Assembly (NCBI GenBank): GCA_947427325.1
Contig: CANEHP010000024.1
Location: 1 to 18,027 of the forward strand
Origin: an uncultured Clostridia bacterium
GTDB taxonomy: Bacteria > Bacillota > Clostridia > Oscillospirales > Ruminococcaceae
DNA: 18,027 nucleotides
Direction: 5' to 3'
Of this stretch, positions 5,964 to 13,831 are shown piece after piece. The translations under genes were made by a program, and so were the position numbers. The notes under the pieces are model-generated. The model was not told the DNA's origin, made no database searches, and worked only from the letters and a program-made list of their open reading frames with translations. How positions within the stretch are numbered: position 1 is the first letter of the stretch; every line of letters begins with the position of its first letter.

Positions 5964-6154
5964 TTAGAGCGTGTTCACATAAAATCAGTATGCAGGTTTT
6001 CATGCAGATTTTCGTGCATATTTTCGTGCATAATCTTGTTGCCTGCAAGGCAAAATTTTGCAGGAATATCGTCATATTTCAAAAAATTTTAACGAAGCAG
6101 GCGGCAAAATTTGCCGAAAAGATGCATGCCGAGCTTTATGTGAACACGCTCTAA
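5964..6154. repeat. Short inverted-repeat element, copy C (MITE-like, 191 bp)
   Basis: Perfect 20-bp terminal inverted repeats, TTAGAGCGTGTTCACATAAA at 5964-5983 and its complement at 6135-6154. If the ends are set at TAGAGCG, a 3-bp AAT flanks both sides, a possible target duplication. The interior includes the family palindrome CGGCAAAATTTGCCG (6102-6116) and, in the left part, a 12-bp tandem repeat. The element carries no real gene. It lies 33 bases after the amidase gene and 43 bases before the lepA start. Confidence 0.85.
5991..6035 (+). repeat. 12-bp tandem repeat inside copy C
   Basis: The units are TGCAGGTTTTCA (5991-6002), TGCAGATTTTCG (6003-6014), TGCATATTTTCG (6015-6026) and a partial TGCATAATC (6027-6035). 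Copy A has only one equivalent unit, so this block expanded within copy C. Confidence 0.75.
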
Positions 6155-6196
6155 ATGCATTGTCCATATCATAAAATAAATAAAAGGAAGATTAAA

Positions 6197-8008
6197 ATGG
6201 CACTTGAATATCCGCAGAATATAAGAAATTTTTGTATCATTGCCCATATAGACCACGGTAAATCCACCTTGGCGGACAGAATTTTGGAGCTTACGAAAAC
6301 CGTTGCCCAAAGAGATATGGAGGAGCAGCTTCTTGACAATATGGAGCTGGAGCGAGAAAGAGGGATCACCATTAAAGCCCGTGCGGTAAGACTGAACTAC
6401 ACCGCCGTGGACGGAAACGAGTACGTATTTAACCTTATCGACACTCCCGGTCATGTTGACTTTAACTATGAGGTTTCACGCTCTCTTAACGCCTGCGAGG
6501 GAGCGATACTTATTGTAGACGCTTCGCAGGGAATAGAGGCGCAGACCTTGGCTAATACCTATCTTGCCGTTGAACAGGATCTTGAGATCGTACCCGTAAT
6601 CAACAAGATAGACCTGCCCTCCGCCCGTCCCGATGAGGCAAAGGAGGAGATCGAAACGGTTATCGGTATTCCCGCCGATGATGCGCCCTGTATCTCCGCA
6701 AAAATGGGAATAAATATTGAAGCGGTTATGGAACAGGTAGTTAAGTGTGTTCCCTGCCCCAAAGGAGATAAGGACGCAAAGCTTAAGGCTCTTATTTTTG
6801 ACAGCTACTATGACGCCTATAAGGGAGTTATCGTTCATATAAGAGTTAAGGAAGGCACTGTCAGGACGGGAGATAAAATCCGTATGATGGCGACGGGGGC
6901 GGAGTTTCAGGTTACGGAGCTTGGCTATATGGGCGCAACGGAGCTTATCTCGGCAGATGAGCTGAGAGCGGGGGAGGTTGGCTATATTGCCGCTTCCATT
7001 AAATCTATCGGCGATACGAAGGTGGGCGATACCGTTACACTTGCCGATGATCCCGCCGCAGAGGCTCTTGCGGGATACAGAAATGTCAACCCTATGGTAT
7101 TCAGCGGTATTTATCCCGCAGACGGCTCAAAGTATCAGGATCTGCGTGACGCTCTTGACAAATTGCAGCTTAACGACGCTTCTCTTTCCTTTGATCCCGA
7201 AACCTCAATAGCCTTGGGCTTCGGCTTCAGGTGCGGATTTTTGGGACTGCTTCATATGGATATTATACAGGAAAGACTGGAAAGAGAGTATAATTTGGAT
7301 ATAATCACTACCGCTCCCTCCGTCGTTTACAGAATCACCAAAACCAACGGCGAGGTGGTAATGATAGACAACCCCACCAACTACCCCGACGTATCGGAAA
7401 TAGAGCAGGCGGAAGAACCCATAGTCTGCGCACACATCTTTTCCCCCTCGGACTTTGTGGGCAGCATTATGGAGCTTTGCCAGGACAGGCGGGGTGTGTT
7501 TAAGGATATGAAATATTTAGACGATAAGCGTGTGGATATTCATTACGAGCTGCCCTTAAACGAAATTGTCTACGATTTCTTTGACGCTTTAAAATCCCGT
7601 TCAAGGGGCTATGCAAGCTATGACTATGAAATAATCGGCTTTGCTCCTTCTAAATTAGTTAAGCTGGATATTATGCTTAACGGCGACGTGGTTGACGCTT
7701 TATCCTTTATAGTCCATACCGACAAGGCGTATCCAAGGGCGAGAAGAATTTGCGAAAAGCTTAAGGAGAATATCCCAAGACAGCTTTTTGAAGTGCCTGT
7801 ACAGGCGGCGATAGGCGGAAAAATTATTGCAAGGGAAACCATTAAGGCTATGAGAAAGGACGTACTTGCAAAATGCTACGGCGGCGATATTACAAGAAAG
7901 AAAAAGCTGCTTGAAAAGCAAAAGGAAGGCAAAAAGCGCATGCGCCGGCTCGGAACCGTTTCCGTACCCCAGGAGGCGTTTATGGCTGTGCTGAAGTTAG
8001 ACGAATGA
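6197..8008 (+). CDS. lepA: Elongation factor 4 (LepA, ribosome-associated GTPase)
   Basis: The 603-aa product is a full-length LepA/EF4, a GTPase that binds the ribosome and is linked to back-translocation or to ribosome assembly and initiation. G1 is AHIDHGKST (16-24), the switch region RERGITIKA (53-61), G3 DTPGHVDF (82-89), G4 NKID (136-139) and G5 SAK. EF-G-like domains and the LepA-specific C-terminal domain follow, with the YPRARRICEKLKENIPRQLFEVPVQAAIG and KKKLLEKQKEGKKRMR segments. An upstream in-frame ATG at 6155 would add 14 residues, but it abuts the end of repeat copy C. The ATG at 6197 has the AAGGAAG ribosome site and matches the conserved N-terminus. The gene is followed by hemW after 18 bases, a conserved order in Firmicutes. 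Confidence 0.98.
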   Translation: MALEYPQNIRNFCIIAHIDHGKSTLADRILELTKTVAQRDMEEQLLDNMELERERGITIKARAVRLNYTAVDGNEYVFNLIDTPGHVDFNYEVSRSLNACEGAILIVDASQGIEAQTLANTYLAVEQDLEIVPVINKIDLPSARPDEAKEEIETVIGIPADDAPCISAKMGINIEAVMEQVVKCVPCPKGDKDAKLKALIFDSYYDAYKGVIVHIRVKEGTVRTGDKIRMMATGAEFQVTELGYMGATELISADELRAGEVGYIAASIKSIGDTKVGDTVTLADDPAAEALAGYRNVNPMVFSGIYPADGSKYQDLRDALDKLQLNDASLSFDPETSIALGFGFRCGFLGLLHMDIIQERLEREYNLDIITTAPSVVYRITKTNGEVVMIDNPTNYPDVSEIEQAEEPIVCAHIFSPSDFVGSIMELCQDRRGVFKDMKYLDDKRVDIHYELPLNEIVYDFFDALKSRSRGYASYDYEIIGFAPSKLVKLDIMLNGDVVDALSFIVHTDKAYPRARRICEKLKENIPRQLFEVPVQAAIGGKIIARETIKAMRKDVLAKCYGGDITRKKKLLEKQKEGKKRMRRLGTVSVPQEAFMAVLKLDE

Positions 8009-8026
8009 TTGTGTGGGTCTGATAAT

Positions 8027-9109
8027 ATGACGGGACTGTATATTCATATACCCTTTTGCCTTGCCAAATGCCCTTACTGTGATTTTTATTCGGTACAATA
8101 CGGCAGGGGCTTGGCAGAAGAGTACAAAAGGGCGGTAATACGCAATTTAAATTATTATAAAGACGAAAAGTTTGATACGGTGTATTTTGGAGGAGGTACA
8201 CCGATTTTGCTTTGGAAGGAAATAGTCGAAATTTTAGAAAACGTTTCCGCCGCCGACAATGCGGAAATTACGCTGGAAGCCAATCCCTGCGTTGTTTTAA
8301 AAGAAAGCCTTACAGAGCTTAGGCATGCGGGCGTGAACCGAATTTCCTTAGGCGTGCAGAGTCTTAACGACAAGGAATTGAAGGCGCTGGGCAGACGGCA
8401 TAACGGGGAAGCCGCAATAAAAGCCGCAGAAACGGCTTATAACTGCGGATTTAAAAATATTTCGGCGGATCTGATGCTTGCTACTCCCCTGCAAACAAAG
8501 GAAAGCCTTTACGAAACGGTTTCGGAATTGGGGAAGCTGCCTGTGTCGCATATTTCGGCTTATATGCTTAAAATAGAGGAAAACACGCCCTTTGCGCAAA
8601 GAGAATTGCCCTTGCCCGATGAGGACGTTATATGTGAAATGTATCTGAATACGGTAAAACAGCTTGAGGATTTGGGTTTTAGGCAGTATGAGATAAGCAA
8701 TTTTGCAAAGGAAGGCTTTATTTGCAGGCATAATATGAAATATTGGAATTGCGGGGAATATTTGGGAATAGGACCTGCCGCACATTCATACTATAAAGGT
8801 GAGAGGTTTTTTGTTAACAGAGATATGGACGGCTTTATACGCTCCGAAAGGCAGGAAGCCGTGAGAGAAGACCCCCGGGGCGCAGCATTCGGCGGTTATG
8901 AGGAGTATGCCATGCTAAGGCTGAGGCTTGCGGAAGGGCTTAATCTGAAGGAATATAAGCGGCGCGGGGGAAATGCGGAAATGCTTTTAAAGGAAGCGGC
9001 AAAAATTCCGAAAGGCTGTTTTAATTTTAACGGTGAAAGCATTTCGCTTACGCCAAAGGGATTTTTGGTTTCCAATACAATAATAGCCAAGCTTTTGATG
9101 TACCGTTGA
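8027..9109 (+). CDS. hemW: Radical SAM heme chaperone HemW (HemN-like)
   Basis: The 360-aa protein starts IHIPFCLAKCPYCDF, the CX3CX2C cluster motif (Cys11, 15, 18) that binds the SAM-coordinated 4Fe-4S cluster. The residue after CPYCD is Phe rather than the extra Cys of true HemN, which points to HemW. GGGTP (55-59), EANP, GVNRISLGVQSLND and the HNMKYWNCGEYLGIGPAAHS segment follow in the family's order. HemW is a heme-binding chaperone for hemoproteins and lacks coproporphyrinogen oxidase activity in characterised members. A TTG at 8009 would add six residues; the ATG at 8027-8029 gives the conserved start. No good ribosome site is visible, so translation is probably coupled to lepA. The usual downstream hrcA-grpE-dnaK genes are absent here. 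Confidence 0.95.
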   Translation: MTGLYIHIPFCLAKCPYCDFYSVQYGRGLAEEYKRAVIRNLNYYKDEKFDTVYFGGGTPILLWKEIVEILENVSAADNAEITLEANPCVVLKESLTELRHAGVNRISLGVQSLNDKELKALGRRHNGEAAIKAAETAYNCGFKNISADLMLATPLQTKESLYETVSELGKLPVSHISAYMLKIEENTPFAQRELPLPDEDVICEMYLNTVKQLEDLGFRQYEISNFAKEGFICRHNMKYWNCGEYLGIGPAAHSYYKGERFFVNRDMDGFIRSERQEAVREDPRGAAFGGYEEYAMLRLRLAEGLNLKEYKRRGGNAEMLLKEAAKIPKGCFNFNGESISLTPKGFLVSNTIIAKLLMYR

Positions 9110-9111
9110 CA

Positions 9112-9180
9112 AGCTGCAAAATTTTAGGAATATGCATAAACATTGAATTTTTAAAAACTAATGTTAAATTATCATAAATC
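9112..9180. other. Gene-free stretch with a possible decayed repeat fragment
   Basis: CTGCAAAATTTTAGGAATATGCAT resembles, with a gap, the segment near 6051-6072 of repeat copy C. The remaining bases are A+T-rich and uninformative. The similarity is short and may be chance. Confidence 0.25.
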
Positions 9181-9194
9181 TATCATATTCGGAG

Positions 9195-9355
9195 TATATA
9201 ATAAAAGCAACCTAAAGTAAGCGATTTTCTTTTGTGAAGTATTGCGGGGGAGAATCCTTACGCCTAATAATTACGGACATTCCGATAAAAATATATTCCT
9301 CCACTATTTTCCTTTTCCTCCGAACGATATGATGTTCGGAGGAATTTTATTTTTT
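9195..9355 (+). ncRNA. Possible small transcript between hemW and the hydrolase gene
   Basis: A TATAAT hexamer (9197-9202) without a clear -35 precedes about 110 bases with no ORF and a few possible short pairings (GTAAG/CTTAC, CGGA/TCCG), ending in the strong terminator at 9315-9355. It matches no RNA family I recognise. The same terminator may simply end the lepA-hemW transcript. Confidence 0.2.
9315..9355 (+). terminator. Rho-independent terminator
   Basis: A perfect 11-bp stem, TTCCTCCGAAC (9315-9325) with GTTCGGAGGAA (9334-9344), has an 8-base loop and is followed by a T-rich tract (9345-9355). It separates the lepA-hemW unit from the promoter at 9403. Confidence 0.9.
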
Positions 9356-9402
9356 CGGTATCCTGTGATAACGCCGAAATGCGGAAATATGCCATATTTT
9401 TC

Positions 9403-9431
9403 TTGACAAACGCCTGATATGGCTTTATAAT
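9403..9431 (+). promoter_or_regulatory. Consensus sigma-A promoter for the cell-wall operon
   Basis: Perfect TTGACA (9403-9408), 17-base spacer and perfect TATAAT (9426-9431). The predicted start near 9438 is about 33 bases upstream of the hydrolase start codon. It likely drives the run of seven genes from 9471 to 16246. Confidence 0.9.
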
Positions 9432-9470
9432 AATATAGTATGTGAAATTTTTTCGGTTTGGAGGAAAAAT

Positions 9471-10244
9471 TTGTTTACTGAAATCGATAAGCTTAAAATA
9501 AATTATATATGCGAGGGCGGCGGACAGCAAAGCGTACTGCTTTTGCACGGCTGGGGAGCAAATATTACCCTTTTTGACCGGATAATAAACCATTTATCGC
9601 CCTTTTTTAAGGTTTATGCCCCTGATTTGCCGGGATTTGGGGAAAGCGATGAACCTGCGACCCCTTGGAGCGTGGACGATTATGTGGATTTTGTTATAAA
9701 ATTCTGCGAGAAAACGGGCATAAAAAGCTGTTTTCTTATCAGCCACAGCTTCGGCGGCAGAATTACCGTCAAACTGATGTCAAGAAAAAATCTGCCCTTT
9801 ACCGTGGAGAAAATAGTGCTTACGGGAAGCGCAGGCATCCGTCCCAAGCAGTCGGCTAAAAGCAAGATTAAAACAAGGCTTTATAAAACGGGCAAAGGCA
9901 TACTTTCGACAAAACTGTGTCAGAAGCTTATGCCGAACGCTTTGGAGAATTTAAGAAGGAAAAACGGCTCGGCGGACTATAATGCCGCTTCGCCAATTAT
10001 GCGTCAGTGTCTTGTTAAGGCGGTAAACGAGGATCTGACGGAGCTTATACCGAATATCAATGTTCCCACCCTGCTTGTATGGGGCGAAAAGGACGACGCC
10101 GTTCCTCTTTCGGACGCTCGGCTTATGGAAAGGCTGATTAAGGATTCCGGGCTGGTGGTGTTTGAGGGCTGCGGACATTTTGCTTTTCTTGAACAGGGCG
10201 GCAGATTTTGCCGTATTCTCGATTCTTTTTTTGATATAAAGTAA
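9471..10244 (+). CDS. Alpha/beta hydrolase
   Basis: The 257-aa protein has a complete alpha/beta hydrolase core. The oxyanion-hole motif is LLLHGWGAN (23-31), then APDLPGFGESD, and the nucleophile elbow is SHSFGG (Ser93). The acid residue is in WGEKDDAVP and the histidine in GCGHFAFLEQ near the C-terminus. There is no signal peptide, so it is cytoplasmic. The elbow reads S-x-S-x-G rather than G-x-S-x-G, a known small-residue variation. The start is TTG at 9471-9473, chosen because GGAGG lies at 9460-9464 and no in-frame ATG fits. The substrate is unknown. As first gene of an operon with a Mur-like ligase and Ddl, an esterase or peptidase-like role near cell-wall metabolism is possible but unproven. 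Confidence 0.88.
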   Translation: MFTEIDKLKINYICEGGGQQSVLLLHGWGANITLFDRIINHLSPFFKVYAPDLPGFGESDEPATPWSVDDYVDFVIKFCEKTGIKSCFLISHSFGGRITVKLMSRKNLPFTVEKIVLTGSAGIRPKQSAKSKIKTRLYKTGKGILSTKLCQKLMPNALENLRRKNGSADYNAASPIMRQCLVKAVNEDLTELIPNINVPTLLVWGEKDDAVPLSDARLMERLIKDSGLVVFEGCGHFAFLEQGGRFCRILDSFFDIK

Positions 10245-10349
10245 TGTCGGCTTTCTCGGCGGTTTCACCGCCAACAACCTGCTATCCACGGCGAATCATA
10301 CTGCTGACCTTGTCTACAGTATGATAAAGAAACAGTATAAGGAGTTTTT

Positions 10350-11987
10350 ATGGCTTACACTCTTTTGATAATCGGATATATAGTTTTCTTCTCGGCGCTG
10401 CTTTTAAGCTTTATAATGAACTTTATTCACTATATGCATATGTTTCAGCTTAACTCATACAGCGCAGGGGAGCAGATTCATTGGATAAAAAATAATATTA
10501 AAAACATTGTTTTCAGGCATATTTTTCCCTTAGCTGCCGCTTTATTTGCGCTCTTTTCCTGCGTTGTTATGAACGGTGCTCTGTTTGGCGAGAATCCCGC
10601 AGGCGCAGGTTATAATGCCCCCTATAAAGTATGCACTTGGGATTTGATTATTTGCGGCACATTGATTATAATAGGCTCGTTTTTCTGCAAAAACAATCAG
10701 CCTGTTAAGAAAAAACTGGTGTTCACGCCGAGAGTTATAAGAATGTGCGTAACCTCTGCGGTTGTTTACGGTTTGGTTTGTGCAGTGTCAATGATTTTCC
10801 TTTTTGACAGCGGCTTTAATCTTTTTGCGCTGTGTCTGTGGCAAATTTTCTCACTTTTTATGCCCATTACAGCCAATTTTATCAACAAGCCGGTTGAAAA
10901 AGGGGTAAACAATCACTATATCAATGACGCAAAAAGGATTATTAACGAGCTGCCCGATCTTAAAGTAATAGGAATTACGGGAAGCTACGGCAAAACCTCC
11001 ACAAAGTTTTATTTAAACAAGCTTTTATCCGCAAAATACAACGTGCTGATGACCCCGGAAAGCTACAACACCACTATGGGAGTGGTTAAAACGGTCCGCG
11101 GCTCTCTTAACGCTACCTATGACTATTTTATCTGTGAAATGGGCGCAAAGGGAGTGGGAGAGATCAAAGAAATATGCGACATTGTTCACCCTATGCACTC
11201 TATGATTACCTCTATCGGCGAACAGCACCTTGAAACCTTTAAGTCGGTGGAAAATATTATAAAGACAAAATTTGAAATTGCCGATTGTATCAGTGACGGC
11301 TTGGTATTTTTAAATTATGACAATGATTTTATCAGAGAGCATAAAACAGATAAAAACATTGTGTCCTACGGCTTTGACCCTGCCTATGAATACTATGGGG
11401 ACAATATCCGAGTCACCGCAAAGGGAACTTCCTTTACCGTTCATCACGGCGGTGAGACTGCGGATTTTTCCACCAAGCTTATCGGTGCGCATAATGTTCA
11501 GAATATAGTGGGGGCTATTGCCGCTGCCAATAAAATGGGGGTTTCCTTTGAGGAGTTAAAAATGCCCGTTCACAGGCTTGAAGCAGTTCCCCACCGCATG
11601 CAGATTCTGGATAAGGGCAATTCCGTTGTTATAGACGACGCATTTAACAGCAATCCCGTAGGAGCAAAGGCGGCGCTTGATACCCTCGGACTTATTGAGG
11701 GGTACAGGATTCTTGTTTCTCCCGGAATGGTGGATTTAGGCGAAAGGGAGTATGAGCTTAACAAAGAGTTCGGAAAACAGGCGGCGGAGGTTTGCGACTT
11801 TGTTATCGCCGTGGGAGAAAAGCGGGCTGTGCCTATTGAGGACGGACTTAAGGAAGCCTGCTATCCCGAGGAAAAAACCTTTGTGGCTAAAAATCTTAAT
11901 GAGGCGCTGGCTAAGTGCGATATGCTGAAAACGGGCGGATTGAAGAAGATTATTTTGCTTGAAAACGACCTGCCGGATAATTATTAA
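10350..11987 (+). CDS. Membrane-anchored Mur ligase (MurF-like)
   Basis: The 545-aa product joins an N-terminal membrane region to a Mur ligase core. Hydrophobic segments lie at about 4-24, 58-74, 98-112, 131-151 and 157-175. The ATP-binding domain starts with GITGSYGKTS (208-217, P-loop), ESYNTTMG (237-244) and EMGAKGVGEIKEICDI. The C-terminal domain has IDDAFNSNPVGAKAALD and ends in ENDLPDNY. MurF adds D-Ala-D-Ala to UDP-MurNAc-tripeptide. Here the usual N-terminal UDP-substrate domain is replaced by membrane helices, so a lipid-linked or otherwise membrane-bound acceptor is a reasonable inference. AAGGAG precedes the ATG at 10350. The D-Ala-D-Ala ligase two genes downstream supports a role in attaching that dipeptide. 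A second, ordinary murF may exist elsewhere in the genome. Confidence 0.88.
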   Translation: MAYTLLIIGYIVFFSALLLSFIMNFIHYMHMFQLNSYSAGEQIHWIKNNIKNIVFRHIFPLAAALFALFSCVVMNGALFGENPAGAGYNAPYKVCTWDLIICGTLIIIGSFFCKNNQPVKKKLVFTPRVIRMCVTSAVVYGLVCAVSMIFLFDSGFNLFALCLWQIFSLFMPITANFINKPVEKGVNNHYINDAKRIINELPDLKVIGITGSYGKTSTKFYLNKLLSAKYNVLMTPESYNTTMGVVKTVRGSLNATYDYFICEMGAKGVGEIKEICDIVHPMHSMITSIGEQHLETFKSVENIIKTKFEIADCISDGLVFLNYDNDFIREHKTDKNIVSYGFDPAYEYYGDNIRVTAKGTSFTVHHGGETADFSTKLIGAHNVQNIVGAIAAANKMGVSFEELKMPVHRLEAVPHRMQILDKGNSVVIDDAFNSNPVGAKAALDTLGLIEGYRILVSPGMVDLGEREYELNKEFGKQAAEVCDFVIAVGEKRAVPIEDGLKEACYPEEKTFVAKNLNEALAKCDMLKTGGLKKIILLENDLPDNY

Positions 11988-12030
11988 AATGGAGCTTATA
12001 AAATGCTTATAAAATAAAGGAGTATTGATA

Positions 12031-12627
12031 ATGAATGAAGATGTGGTTCGTCACTATGATAAACTGATAGATGAAAACAATGATCCTGTCTGTGACCCGA
12101 AGCCGCTTAAAGCTTATATGGACAAATGGGACGGAAGCGATTTTATAAGCAAGCTGAACCTTAACAAACAATCTTCGGTTTTTGAAATAGGAGTAGGTAC
12201 GGGGAGACTTGCCGTGCGTGTTGCTCCCTTGTGCGGAAGCTTCTGCGGAATTGACATTTCTCCTAAAACAATAAACAGAGCTAAGGAAAATCTAAAAGAA
12301 TACGATAATGTTTCACTTATTTACGGTGATTTTTTAGCTTACAGCTTTACTTGTTCTTTTAATGTTATCTACTCTTCCTTAACCTTTATGCACATCAAAG
12401 ATAAACAAGCGGCTATTGACAAGGTGGCTTCGCTGCTTTCAGACGGTGGAAAATTCGTTTTATCCGTTGATAAAAACCAAGATGAATATATCGACACAGG
12501 TGAAAACAAAATCAGAGTGCATCCCGATAACCCAAACATTATTTCCGCGTGTATTAAAAATACAGGGATGATCATAGAAGATATTTTTGAAACAGAATTT
12601 GCTTATGTTTTTTGTGCTAAGCAATAG
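12031..12627 (+). CDS. Class I SAM-dependent methyltransferase
   Basis: The 198-aa protein carries motif I VFEIGVGTGRL (50-60), the acidic end of the second strand in GIDIS (73-77), VIYSSLTFMHI for motif II/post II, and LLSDGGKFVLSVD for motif III. The fold is thus the standard Rossmann methyltransferase, with a short N-terminal helix (VVRHYDKLIDENNDPVCDPKPLKAYMDKW). Substrate is not evident. A TTG at 12025 would add two residues; I chose the ATG at 12031 because AAGGAG (12017-12022) is well placed. The gene lies between the MurF-like and Ddl genes with gaps of 43 and 13 bases, so it is probably co-expressed with them. Confidence 0.88.
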   Translation: MNEDVVRHYDKLIDENNDPVCDPKPLKAYMDKWDGSDFISKLNLNKQSSVFEIGVGTGRLAVRVAPLCGSFCGIDISPKTINRAKENLKEYDNVSLIYGDFLAYSFTCSFNVIYSSLTFMHIKDKQAAIDKVASLLSDGGKFVLSVDKNQDEYIDTGENKIRVHPDNPNIISACIKNTGMIIEDIFETEFAYVFCAKQ

Positions 12628-12640
12628 GAAAGGAGCATAT

Positions 12641-13831
12641 ATGAAAATAAGAGTAGGCGTATTCTTCGGAGGAAAGAGCGTTGAGCATGAGGTATCGGTT
12701 ATCTCTGCCATTCAGGCAATCAATGCATTTAACCGTGAAAAATACGATATTATCCCTGTTTATATCACCAAAAACAACGAATTTTACACGGGCGACTGCG
12801 TGGGAAAGATCGAGGAATACCGCAATATTCCCGCACTTTTAAAGAAAAGCACACGCATTTTAATAGTAAGCGACCAAAATAAAACAAAGCTTGTGTGCTA
12901 TCCCATGAAAAAGTTCGGGGACAGCACGGTGGCTGAAATCGACGTGGCTTTTCCTATAGTTCACGGCACTAACGTTGAGGACGGAGCTTTGCAGGGTTAT
13001 TTACAGACCCTTAACATTCCCTATGCGGGCTGTGACGTTCTTTCCTCGGCAGTGGGAATGGATAAGTATGTTATGAAGGCTGTGCTTAAGGACAACGGCT
13101 TCCCCGTTCTTGAATGTGTGACAGTAAACGCAGGTGAATACGGTAAAAAGCCCGAAGAGGTAATTGCAAAAATTAAGGAAAAAGTGGGATTTCCCGTTAT
13201 CGTTAAGCCTATAAATTTAGGTTCAAGCGTCGGTATTAAGCTTGGCAGGGACGAGGAGGAGCTGAACGAAGCCTTGGACTACGCCTTTGGTTTTGCGGGA
13301 AGGGTGCTTGTGGAAAAGGCTGTTATGAATCTGCGTGAGATAAACTGCTCGGTATGCGGCGACAGCGACGAGGCAAAGGCGAGCGAGTGCGAAGAACCTG
13401 TAAGCTCCCACGAGATACTCAGCTTTGACGATAAGTACACGGGCGGTTCAAAGGATTCAAAGACAAGCGGAATGGCTTCCTTAAAGAGAAAAATTCCCGC
13501 TGATATTTCCGAGGAGCTTAGAGCGGAAATCCGCGAAATGTCCGTTAAAGCCTTTAAGTGTTTCGGCTGCTGCGGCGTTGCAAGAATCGACTATATGCTT
13601 GACGCCGATACAAATCGAATTTATTTTAACGAAATAAACACTATACCCGGAAGTCTTGCTTTTTATCTGTGGGAGCCTTTGGGTACTAAGTATTCGCAGC
13701 TGCTGGATATAATTGTTTCTCTTGCTCTAAAGCGTGACAGAGAGCTGAAAAACCTTAATTTTACCTTTGAATCCAATATTCTTGCCGACGTAAGGTTAGG
13801 CGGCGTAAAGGGAGGTAAGCTGAATGGCTAA
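12641..13831 (+). CDS. ddl: D-alanine--D-alanine ligase
   Basis: The 396-aa product is an ATP-grasp ligase of the Ddl family, which makes the D-Ala-D-Ala dipeptide for peptidoglycan. Motifs in order are FFGGKSVEHEVSVISA at the N-terminus, HGTNVEDGALQGYLQTLNIPYAG, the ATP-site FPVIVKPINLGSSVGI, EKAVMNLREINCSV, the omega-loop region FDDKYTGG, and the metal-binding NEINTIPGSLAFYLW. The last motif departs from the E. coli-type NEINTxPGFTxxSxYP. A charged insertion (about GDSDEAKASECEEPVSSHE) sits before the omega loop, which may explain the extra length over the usual 310-370 residues. The ATG at 12641 follows GGAAAGGAG, and an upstream in-frame start would intrude into the methyltransferase gene. 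D-Ser or D-Lac specificity cannot be excluded by eye. Confidence 0.94.
   Translation: MKIRVGVFFGGKSVEHEVSVISAIQAINAFNREKYDIIPVYITKNNEFYTGDCVGKIEEYRNIPALLKKSTRILIVSDQNKTKLVCYPMKKFGDSTVAEIDVAFPIVHGTNVEDGALQGYLQTLNIPYAGCDVLSSAVGMDKYVMKAVLKDNGFPVLECVTVNAGEYGKKPEEVIAKIKEKVGFPVIVKPINLGSSVGIKLGRDEEELNEALDYAFGFAGRVLVEKAVMNLREINCSVCGDSDEAKASECEEPVSSHEILSFDDKYTGGSKDSKTSGMASLKRKIPADISEELRAEIREMSVKAFKCFGCCGVARIDYMLDADTNRIYFNEINTIPGSLAFYLWEPLGTKYSQLLDIIVSLALKRDRELKNLNFTFESNILADVRLGGVKGGKLNG

Noticed and set aside
5924..6154. 76-aa rightward ORF overlapping the amidase end
   Set aside because: Most of it lies in repeat copy C and ends at its right inverted repeat; it has no ribosome site, and its composition follows the repeat.
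4527..6154. Composite transposon flanked by repeat copies A and C
   Set aside because: No transposase or recombinase lies between them, copy B interrupts the region, and the genes between look chromosomal; independent insertions fit better.
6155..6196. Upstream ATG extension of lepA
   Set aside because: The 14 added residues are absent from LepA families and the ATG directly abuts the repeat; the ATG at 6197 has the ribosome site.
6089..6454. 121-aa leftward ORF
   Set aside because: It is antisense to lepA and repeat copy C, with no motif or start signal; lepA is clearly the real gene.
8348..8785. 145-aa leftward ORF inside hemW
   Set aside because: It is antisense to a complete radical SAM gene with intact motifs, and its translation shows no family features.
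8027..9109. True coproporphyrinogen III dehydrogenase (HemN)
   Set aside because: The Cys following CxxCx in HemN is Phe here (CPYCDF) and the neighbour is lepA, both typical of HemW.
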